Assembly (NCBI GenBank): GCA_002751075.1
Contig: NAOQ01000330.1
Span: 46,967-59,734 of the forward strand
Length of the DNA stretch: 12,768 bases
Source of the DNA: Ichthyophonus hoferi
Lineage: Eukaryota > Opisthokonta > Ichthyosporea > Ichthyophonida > Ichthyophonidae
Direction: 5' to 3'
Shown here one piece after another: positions 1-9,569 of the stretch. Position numbers and translations under genes: made by a program. Each line of letters opens with the position of its first letter. The stretch's first letter is position 1. A model generated the notes under the pieces. The model worked only from the letters and a program-made list of their open reading frames with translations. It had not been told where the DNA came from and made no database searches.

Positions 1-237
1 GTTAGGATAGGTTAGGATAGCGTACAGTATAGTATGGTATAGTTTAGTGTAGTACATATTGATTGGGTGTGGTTATTTTCCAACGCATTGCTTACCTTAG
101 TTTATAGTGTGTATGATTACATTTTAATTCATATATATATATATAACCTATTAGGAAGTAATGTATTATGTTATGCTATATGTTTTTATGCTGTGGTATT
201 TTATCTAATAGACCCTATATCCTATGACCATATATAG
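1..237 (+). other. 3' end of an intron of the talin-like gene
   Basis: No coding stretch is visible here. The region opens with a perfect 10-bp direct repeat (GTTAGGATAG, twice) and goes on into short ATAGT-like words, an AT run at about 136-146 and a TATAG acceptor at 233-237. The exon that follows is open only from 238, because TAG stands in frame just before it. The homologous protein has a long N-terminal part not present here, so this is read as intron and not promoter. A promoter with a start at the ATG at 253 is possible but less likely. Confidence 0.6.
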
Positions 238-2183
238 GCCGAGGACGAAGAGATGGCGCAATTGTTAGCTGCCGCCAAAGCAATAGCTAGAGTGGCACAG
301 GAGCTATCCGAAATAAGAGATCATAACCCGGCAGAGTATTTAGCACATGAGTATGTATTGCATTCCACTCTACTATACTGTACTATATTATACTGTACTA
401 TACCATACTATATTTACTATGCCATTCTCTTCTATCCTATCCTATACTATACTATACTGTGCTATACTATACTATACTATGCTATACTATACTATACTAT
501 ACTATCCTATACTGTACTGTTACTTACTTATTTCTATTTATAGATCTATGTTGGACGAAGCCCAACGAGTGACGTCAGCAGCCAGCAAATTAGTACAAGT
601 AGCCACTGAATGCCAAAGTTTGATTAGTCGACAGGCACCCATGCAGGGTACTAGTAAAACACCTAAATACCATGCGGATGGCACATGGTCTGAAGGTATG
701 TATAATGTATTTTTATTGGTGGTGGTTAATGAGCTTAATTATGTTAGTTGGTCTTGATTGTACTATTAGTCTGGAAGAGATAGTTTAATTGGCTCTATTG
801 ATTTCTGCTAATCTCTATTATTCGTATTTTGGTCAATAGCTGTATGATGTATGTAGGGTAGTGTATGGTGTATATGAGAATGCTAGGGTATGAACTAACC
901 ATGTCTCCTAACCAATAATAACACAGGGTTGGTGTCTGCCGCTAAACTAGTGGCCCATGGGGTTGAAGATCTATTTACCTCAGCCAATGAAATAGTTCAA
1001 CAAGGAGACGATATTGATTTCAAAACGGTATGTCTCTATATATAGGTATATCTATCCCTATATGGTAGTTTCTATATTTGTATTTGTGGTTATGCCAACT
1101 GTTAGAATATCCCTCACTCTTTCCCTCTCTTTTACCCTCCTCTTACCCTCCCTCTACCTACCCAATCAGATTGATATAATGAAAGCTATTGCCCAAAATC
1201 TTAGTGGCTGTACAGTACAAGTAGTCATGGCAGGAGCTGCTAAGAACCCAGATCGCGCCCTGCAATCTCGCTTGCAAGTGGCTGGAAACGAAGTGCAATC
1301 TAGTGTTGATATGTTAGTCAAAACCCTGAGTTCGAATGCATATGGTGGGGCAGGGCGAGGTAGGTTTGTGTATGTGCATGTGTATGTGTATTTATGTATC
1401 ATATTTATGTATATGTATGTACGTATGTATGTACCTATCTATCTATCTATGCCTGACTGTGTAGACAGCTGTTTAATCTTAACTGACAGCAAACATATGT
1501 TTCACACTACCCGCCCACACACATTCACCTATACCTGTACATACCCCTATGCACATACCTTTCTCTATGCAGCTTTAAGCCCACCTCCTATGTCTGATAC
1601 TCAGAAGCGTAGGGCGGAGATAGAGGCCCAGACTAGGATACTAGCTGCTGAAAGAGATCTGGCCAATGCACAAAAAGATTTGATGTCACTGAGGAAGGGG
1701 AGGTAGGTAGAGGGGTAGGAACAGGGAGATGACGAAGGAGGGAAAGGGTGGGGGGTAGGGAGCTAGGGGTAGGTATTGGCTTAATTGGTCGCTTGATTAC
1801 TGAGTTGACTAATTTACTTATTCCTCCTTTACTGGTTTATCTACTTCCCTAATTAATTAATCACCTCGCATCTTCTATGTAACAGGTACAGCAAGTCTGA
1901 CCCCAAGCCCGCTCCCTCACATTCCTTTGATATGGACGATCTCCCACCCCCACCCCCTCCTATGGAGGATGACGAGGATGAGGGAATGGATCTACAGGTA
2001 CCTTAAATTTTAATAAGCTTTAATATAATATAATATAATCCAATGTCTGGTTTTATTTTACTTTGATCTTATGATATTTTATTTTAATACAATAGTATAA
2101 GTATAGCTATATATATCCGTACTACACTATACTAATCATATTCTTTCCTTATACAGGCCCGTCTGGCTGCTCTGCGCAGATAA
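238..2183 (+). CDS. Talin-like protein, C-terminal actin-binding (I/LWEQ) part, 5'-partial
   Basis: Seven exons join in frame: 238-350, 544-695, 927-1027, 1170-1359, 1573-1702, 1886-1997, 2157-2183. They give 274 codons plus TAA, with GT-AG at every intron. Residues 86-90 (WSEGL, then VSAAKLVA) match the hallmark of the I/LWEQ (THATCH) module, which in talin and HIP1/Sla2 binds F-actin. The first helix (LLAAAKAIARVAQEL) and the later RLQVAGNEVQSSVDMLVK resemble human talin more than HIP1R. Residues about 195-229 form a charged helix ending LRKGRY, like the talin/HIP1 dimerising coiled coil. The final ~45 residues are unusual: six prolines (249-254), an acidic run, then a basic ARLAALRR end. 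Vertebrate talin stops soon after the coiled coil. In animals talin links integrin tails to actin at adhesion sites. The N-terminal FERM head and most of the rod would lie left of the window. HIP1R/Sla2 is the main alternative. Confidence 0.8.
360..530 (+). repeat. ACTAT pentanucleotide array in talin-like intron
   Basis: Degenerate tandem ACTAT/CTATA units fill most of the 193-bp intron between the first two visible exons. The cleanest run is at about 440-510. The array runs almost up to the TATAG acceptor at 539-543. The open frames that can be drawn across it (repeats of Y, I, L, T) are by-products of the 5-bp period. Confidence 0.85.
1746..1769 (+). other. Candidate G-quadruplex just inside a talin-like intron
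   Basis: Four G runs (3, 6, 3 and 4) are separated by loops of 1, 2 and 5 bases, which meets the usual G3+N1-7 pattern. It lies on the transcribed-RNA sense strand about 45 bases after the donor at 1703, in a purine-rich stretch running from the exon end at about 1690 to 1775. In an AT-rich window this G richness stands out. Whether it folds or affects splicing is unknown. Confidence 0.5.
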
Positions 2184-2289
2184 AAGTGACTTAATCTCAT
2201 TTGCTGAATATCAGTCATTACTGGGTTGCATCTCGTTTTGGATTATAGAAAATAACTTGGATTATGTTTAATCAACTACGATCTTGACC

Positions 2290-2295
2290 AATAAA
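2290..2295 (+). promoter_or_regulatory. Polyadenylation signal (AATAAA) of the talin-like gene
   Basis: A canonical AATAAA hexamer lies 107 bases after the TAA at 2181-2183. It is the first AATAAA after the stop and is followed by T-rich sequence within 30 bases. This fits a short 3' UTR with cleavage near 2305-2325. Confidence 0.65.
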
Positions 2296-3700
2296 TGAAT
2301 TTTGCAATTTTCATTCAAATCAGAAGAGGTCGATTCCAAGCCAAATAACTCTTGTAATTAATTAATACTAGAATTAATTACCATGAATTAATATTAATTG
2401 TCTAATTAGGACAGGATATATATATGGGCTTTTGGCCATCATCTTGAGGATTAGGTTTCTGGTAAAAACCATAATATATATTTTTAATTCCAAAAAAAAA
2501 AATTTGTTGGAACATGCGTGATATTTTACAATGATTTCTTATTGATTTATTGTTATTAAAATACGTCGTAAGACCGTTAACTCCGAATGAGCACGTAATT
2601 TAATTGATTGGTTAATAAGATCAGACAATCCTACGGGAATTAATCTCAATCTAAATCATTACTAGGTTTGATGAATAATTTCTACTATTGGTTTAGATAT
2701 TTCTTTATGTAACCATAAATATTTAAGAGTATTAGCAAATATTATTGCATAATGTAGCCTGGAAAAATAGTTAGTGCAATCTAATGACGTTAAATGGTAA
2801 TCCAAGATGATCTATCAAAATCAAAATGGAACCAGCCAGTGGTAGAGATCCTGCAACTATATAATAAGCCATTTCAGATCATGTTTTGCGGTCCAGCTAA
2901 CTCATTGTATTCAATAACCTAAATGGTAACAATAATAAATATCCTTATTGTATAATACAATTCATGAAAGACCACCGAGACCCGACCTACTATACCATAT
3001 TATACTAAATACCCAATTAAATCTGAAATTTTTCTCACCACATCATATATGTTTTTAGTGGCATAAATTAGCCCGTTGTGTGGTTGAGAAGGGCCTTCTA
3101 GTTTGGTTTATACTATAGTCTGCCACCTGACATACATTATTGTCTGAGCAAATGGCTTAAGATAAAGATAGGATATGTTCGTCTTATATTTTACCGTTTC
3201 AACAAAACAAGTCCTGCCTTATAATAAAATAAATAATTTGCCCGAAATATTCATGACTATTCCACTCACTGCTCTTTTGCAGCTCATTCCTTTATTTATT
3301 GTTATTATATCGGCCTATTAATATAGAGAAAAGACGTCTTTTCCTAGTAGTTTGATTGTGTGTGAATTTTTGTCAATGTCTTACTGGTTTGGAGATTAAT
3401 GCAGCAAGCTAATAACACAATCAACCCATAAAAACAAGCTAAAAGTTACAACCAAACAAAAAATTAGTCTATTTTGGATTCAATAGACCGGTTTTTGAAG
3501 ATCGGTTTTGAGTGAGAAGAAAACATAAATAGGTTTCGTATAATAATAAATAACAACTGTTCAGGCCCAAAGAAAAACAGTTCTAAACACCATTAGCAAA
3601 AATACAACAACTTTGAACCATCAAAGCTTATCATTGACCCTAAGAACCTGTTTAAAGTTCTTGAGGTTTAACCAGGAATACCCCGGTGAGGATTGGTAGC
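2296..3700. other. Intergenic, AT-rich, no supported gene
   Basis: No open frame here resembles a protein on either strand, and there is no long repeat array. Visible details are an imperfect palindrome of AATTAATA words at about 2356-2400 and an A9 run near 2492-2500. Nothing resembles a tRNA, and I see no second gene. Confidence 0.6.
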
Positions 3701-3702
3701 CT

Positions 3703-4172
3703 GATGATACATGGCTGTTATAAATACCACTTGCTGGCTCACAACTTGTGAGGAACCATAGAGTATGTAGCTCCCGATCTGGTCGTCAATGGGTCGTAGT
3801 GACTTCGTTCCCTGGATCGGAATATCTTTATTAGAGTGGCTGGTGATGTTGGTCGTCATTTGCGGGGAAAAAATGGTACTTCCATACTAGCGGCATGCCA
3901 ATTTGATTCTGAGGCTGAGGGAGACCGACAGATTTTGTTGTGTTTCTTCTGCTGGCATACCACCAGTGGGGAGCATCATTATTTCCTCGCAAACGACGAC
4001 CAACACATTACCAGCATCACGAAGAAGAAATGAACCACTCTGTTGAAGAAATTACAATTCAGAAAGCCAGGAAACAAACTCACTACGACCCATTGACGAC
4101 AAGATCGGGAACTACATATTTTATGGTTCCTTACAAGTTGTGAGCCAGCAAGCGGCATTTACTGCAGCCGCA
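3703..4172. repeat. Long imperfect inverted repeat (foldback element or inverted duplication)
   Basis: The left arm (about 3703-3890) and right arm (about 3969-4172) are reverse complements around a spacer of about 80 bases. The best block, 3727-3802 against 4079-4154, differs at about 6 of 76 positions. A second block (3849-3883 against 3969-4002) is also well matched, while the sequence between the blocks has diverged and differs in length. Read outward from the centre, both arms encode a related short peptide containing YGS and QVVSQQ. On the right arm that frame ends with TAA at about 4195. This suggests the arms descend from the end of some coding sequence placed head to head. I do not recognise the peptide. 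No target-site duplication is evident. It could be a foldback or MITE-like transposon, or an inverted gene-fragment duplication. Confidence 0.8.
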
Positions 4173-4640
4173 ATGACTCAAATAAAGAGAACATAATACA
4201 ATGTATATATAATTTAGTTAATAAAAGATAAATGTAATTACATGAGTTATATAAAAACTATTATAGTTAAGTACAAAAGTATTTATTATACATATATATA
4301 TAAAAGGTTTAATATACCGAAAGATACTGTGTTTAACTACAAAACTACTGTAACATTAAATTCAATTTTTAATTATTTACCGCTCAAAATTAACCAACAC
4401 CAATAGAATAAATGATTTATAATTAATTAATTAACCAATAAATTAATACTACTTTTTCATACTCATATAATTAGGTTTAAATAATCAAGCCTAATTAGTT
4501 TACTCACCAATGATCACATCTAATATAATTAATATTATTTAATCCTATCTCCATATTTAGTAAACAGATATGGCTCATACGATTTAGAAAATTGTCACCT
4601 TTTGTGTTATATCAGGATTGGTGAAAGGGAAAAGATAATA
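4173..4640. other. Intergenic, AT-rich, no supported gene
   Basis: No coding signal is seen. A small hairpin is possible at about 4470-4499 (AATTAGG with CCTAATT). TATA-like AT runs at about 4280-4305 are not diagnostic. The CAND1 promoter and 5' UTR probably lie between here and 4771, but I cannot place the transcription start. Confidence 0.5.
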
Positions 4641-4645
4641 CACTA

Positions 4646-4725
4646 CTATGTATATATATAGAGTATAGTATAGTTGTACTAGTATAGTATAGTATTACAG
4701 TATTTGACTACAATACGATAGTATA
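4646..4725 (+). repeat. ATAGT pentanucleotide repeat upstream of CAND1
   Basis: Degenerate ATAGT/GTATA units follow a TATATATATA run at about 4651-4660, 50-120 bases before the CAND1 start codon. This is the same family as the arrays in the introns, here in the ATAGT orientation. It may lie in the promoter or 5' UTR. TATAG at 4745-4749, immediately before GTATTAAGG, could also be a 5' UTR acceptor. Confidence 0.7.
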
Positions 4726-4771
4726 CATTCTTTACCTTTGTTGGTATAGGTATTAAGGTATTAACATCAAA

Positions 4772-7700
4772 ATGTCGACCATGAGTTATACTATCCAGAC
4801 ATTACTGGAGAAGGTGAGATTATATGGACATACACACAACATATACGTTTACTGTTAATAGGTAATAAACACACTAGCATACTAGACTATACGGATAGAT
4901 ATACAATAATACATTCCTACATGCATACCTACATACCTCCCTATCTACTTGTATACCTACCTATCTACTTCCCTCCAAAACTTCCTCTCACACTTACTCC
5001 TATAACCCTGTATCTATCTAATAATTTATAATGAAATTATCATAGTAATAGCCCTCGTAGCATTAATAACCTCCACCCTTACCTGTATGTATATAGTATA
5101 GTATATTATAACATAGTATAGTGCAATATAGTATTGTATGGTATAGTATAGTATAGTATAGTCTAGTATAGTAAAGTATAGTACAATATATTATTGTACA
5201 GTATAGTATAATGTAGTATAGTATAGTAAAATATAGTATTGTGCAGTATAGTATAGTACCTACAAATGAATGATCTTGATAAGAATTATCGGTTTATGGT
5301 ATCGATTTAGGGCAACTAGTAATCTTAATATTTTAAATAATTTTAATATTAATATTAAACAAATATATAGATTGTTGACTTCTAGTAGCCAAAATCTTAA
5401 CGTCATAAAAATAAAAAGGAAGTAAAATAGCAATCCAATACTTTTCTTTGCCTTCAGATGAATAATCCGGATAAGGACTATAGGTTTATGGCAGCCAATG
5501 ACCTTAATATAGAGCTTCAACGTGGTTCATTTAAAATCACGGCAGATGCAGAGGGCCAGGTTGTGAAGGCTGTCCTTGCTCTATTGGCTGATAAGAATGG
5601 AGAGGTGCAGAATTTGGCCGTTAAGTGGTGGGTATTTATAGTATTATATTATATTATATTATATTGGGCATTATATTGTATATTATATTATAGTATAGTA
5701 TGGTAGAGTATAGTACATTATATTATATGACACAAACTAATATAAATGCTATTTACCTCCCTCCCAGTCTACCCTCTCTCATTGGTAAGGTGCGAGAGGA
5801 ACAAATTGATATCATCATTCGACAGCTCTGTCAAAACATGATGATTGGTCAAGAACAGCTGAGAGACGTATCTATTATTGGTAGGTTATCATACATTATT
5901 ATAATAGTATATATATATATAGTAGAATGCATTGTGCCTGGCTATATAATATCATATCTACTACCATCTTGACATATGCTATCCTCTCCGATCCTATCCT
6001 ATTTTAACATATTTTAATACCCCTATCAGGTCTTAAGACAACAATTCACGGTTTACCGGTAGCCAATGAAACATCTACATCTATTATAACTCTCCTAACT
6101 ACCCGTCTAATCGACGCAATTAATTCGGTAATATACAATTTTACTTACAGTTGATTAGCTGGTATTTATAGATTTATTCAATATATATAGATATGAATTG
6201 CTACATTGATTTTTAATTATTTAATTACACTTATTAACACCAATATATATATATATTATTTATTTATTTATTTTATTTTAACTTATTGGCCCCAATATAT
6301 ATATATATTTATATTAGTTATTTATCTACTCAATTAACTATCCTAATTAACTCCACCCAATCCCATAGGATGTTAACGAGAACGTACAAATGGAAGCTCT
6401 AGACATCATGGGTGAGTTACTAGGTCGCTATGGTAACAACATGGCTGCCAATCATAAAAGCATACAGGTTGCCATGACAACTAAGTTAATGCATGCCAGA
6501 CCTGCTATGAGAAAACGTGCCATTGGTGCATTAGGTGGGTGCTATTGGTGGTGATGGGGTTTTAACTTTTAATTTTTTCAAAAATATAAAGTTCTAAAGT
6601 GCAATGTGATTAGTATTTGTATTTATATAAATATGCGTGTATAGGCGTTAGGTGGATGTTATTGATAGATAAGTTTTAAAGTTTTAAAAAATTAGGTGAT
6701 TGGTGTTTATGTATATATAGGTTATAATCCCTTTTGATTGTGTAGTATGATGTGAGCAGTGATTCTACTGGAATATTATATTATGTTATATTATTTTATG
6801 TTATATTATATTATGTTATATTTTGTTATGTTGTGTTATGTTATGCTATATTATATTATATGATAATGATATTTTGTTATGTTTTTCTATGCCATGCTAT
6901 GTTATGTTATGTTATGCTACATTAGGTTATGTTATACTATATTCTATTCTAGTATATTATATATCTAAACAATGCTTCCCAAAAAGCGTATACATAAGAC
7001 TATTAACACCCACATACATACATACATACATACACATCTATATCTATATCTATGTCTATCTATATCTATATATATATATATATAGCCAAACTAGTACCAT
7101 TTGAAACGGACATGCTATTCGAAGACCTGATAGAGAAGGTACAGGAGAAGCTAACTACAAGTACGGCCGTGAGAGACATGCAGACCTATATCCAGTGTAT
7201 TACTGCTATAAAGTAGGTGATGATCTAGTATAATATAGGATATACAGACCTATATACAGTGTATTAGGCCTATGAAATGGGCATTGTATTGTACGATCTA
7301 GTACCATATAGTATGATGTACTATAATATATTATACTATAAACATCCAACCATATTAACCCCTTATATCCTATAGTCGACATGTTGGCCATCGTTGCGGT
7401 AGGTTCCTTAAGGGGATCTTCCCTCTTTTATTGGCTAAGGCTGACGTCACGGATGACGAGTTGAGAGAAAACTGTTTACAGGTATCTATATGTATGTAGA
7501 TCCAGATAGGGCTATGTTACTACCCTGTTTTAAAGTACGCTTTCTTTTCCCCAGAGTATACCATTTATATATATATATCTACCAATCACCGAGCTCTATT
7601 CATCATAAACATGGTTGTAAATAGCCATAATTTTTTATAAAAAAACTCTTCCAATCCGCATCTTCACTTATGACATATTATGGTGTCCTATATGCTCCCT

Positions 7701-9527
7701 TAAAATTAATTTTTAACTTTACTACAAGCTATCTATCGAATCATTTGCTTCTCTTATAATTTAACTTTAACATACTATATATATCTACCTTTATTATAAT
7801 TTAACTTATTTTTACTACAGGCCATCGAATCATTTGTGTTGCGCTGTCCTGATGAAGTGGGCCAGTTTATCCAACCATCTATCGACCTGGGTAAGGTTTT
7901 GGGTCGGGTTGAGTTGAGTTGCGATTTGGGTAGCTCGTGATTAGTTAATAATGAACGTAATTGTTTTTTTAGCAATATATATATATTATGTATTAAATAA
8001 TACCTCTATCGACTTGGAGAGTTTCGAGTCGGACTAAAGGCGGAGTGCTATTGGGGTTTAGCTAGTTACGATTAATTAGTAATGATTGATTTGTTTGGCG
8101 GATATATTATATTAGATAATACATATCGACTCGGGTTAGGCTATGGGCGGATTCCTAGTAGGAAATGTGTGATTTTATTTTTATAGGTAGTTGATGATTG
8201 GTTACTATTGGATGCTATATTGTTTTTGTTATATGTATTATGTAGTCTATATATATCCATAATCTTGTATTATTATTGCTATAATTAGTATTAATTACTT
8301 CATTAGTTGTATTATCATTATTGCTGGTTGATCCTATTTTATTTTTCATATCATGGAAAGTAAACTTTGCAAATCATCTTATCACAGCATAGGGTTATGT
8401 GTCTTTATTTCCTTATTAAGTAGGTAAAAACACCAACCCCAATCATAACAGGAGACACGTTTTGAAAGTACAATTTTACTTTTATATTTAAAATACCAAC
8501 GCCAACCTAAATACAGGCTTAAAATATCTAGTGTATGATCCTAATTATGATGACGATTTTGATGAGCTGAGTGAGGAGGGCTCGGCTATGGATACAGATA
8601 ACGAGGAAGAGTCTGATAGGTGGGTTGGATTTAAAATATATTTTAAGTTTTAATGTGTGGACATGGTTATTGAAATATGTGCTAGATGGAGGTAGGGTCC
8701 AACTATGAATACACATAATGAGAAAGATGTGATAGGTAGGTTGGATTTATATATTTTATAGTACAGTTTAAATTTTATAATATGAACGTATTTAATGAGA
8801 AAGAAGAGTCTGATAGGTGGGTCAGGCTTCTAATATATTTTATAATTTATTATATATATATTGTTTATTTCTTTCTCTATCCTCATGTTTGAATAAATAA
8901 ACGTGTGTATATGTATGTTTACGTCTTGTGTGCAATGATCTGACATCACTTGCTTTAACGTTAGGATTTTACTGGTGTTAAAATTTTAATATAATATTTA
9001 AATTTTAGTATATTATTTTAATATTCATTCAGCATATATATACCTAGTGATATTGCTATAATAACAACCATAGCATACACCTCAAAGTTGATATTAAAAT
9101 TTTATTTTTTAAACGGCCACTTACCACGTTCTATACTATACTATAGCGATGACGCAGATTATAGTGATGATGAAGATATGTCATGGAAGGTTCGGCGGGC
9201 CAGTGCTAAGTTACTAGGGGCAATAGGGTCGACCCGGCCCGAATTACTAAGTTCTATCTATCGATTGGTGGTGCCACGTTTGATTAATAGGTGGGTAAGG
9301 TTGATGTATACATGGACATGTAGTATGGCACTATGACACTATTATAATGTTGTATTATTATACTATTATAAGCTTATACTATTAGAATGTTATTATGAAG
9401 TGCTCTCTATAGCCGGGTAGTACCACGTATTACTAATAGCTGGGCAGGGTAGGTATTGTATGTATGTATGTATATGTATATGTATGTTTATGTGTATGTG
9501 TATGTGTATGTGTATGTATGTATATAG

Positions 9528-9569
<42 letters not shown>

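Noticed and set aside
253-757. Two overlapping open frames starting at 253 and 347 as separate small proteins
   Set aside because: Each reads through an ACTAT intron. Splicing at 350 and 544 joins their real coding parts into the talin-like protein.
238-2183. Assignment of the first gene to HIP1R/Sla2
   Set aside because: The I/LWEQ module alone does not decide it, and the coiled coil (EIEAQTRIL) is somewhat HIP1-like. However, LLAAAKAIARVAQEL and RLQVAGNEVQSSVDMLVK follow talin more closely. It is kept as an alternative, not the main call.
3668-4143. Three short open frames in the intergenic region as genes
   Set aside because: They lie on the arms of the long inverted repeat, disagree with the frame conserved between the arms, and match no family I recognise.
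5260-5520. Minus-strand open frame antisense to exon 2
   Set aside because: It contains the same peptide-like segment twice (HKPI.LI.IIHL) only because exon 2's start is duplicated. There is no independent coding evidence.
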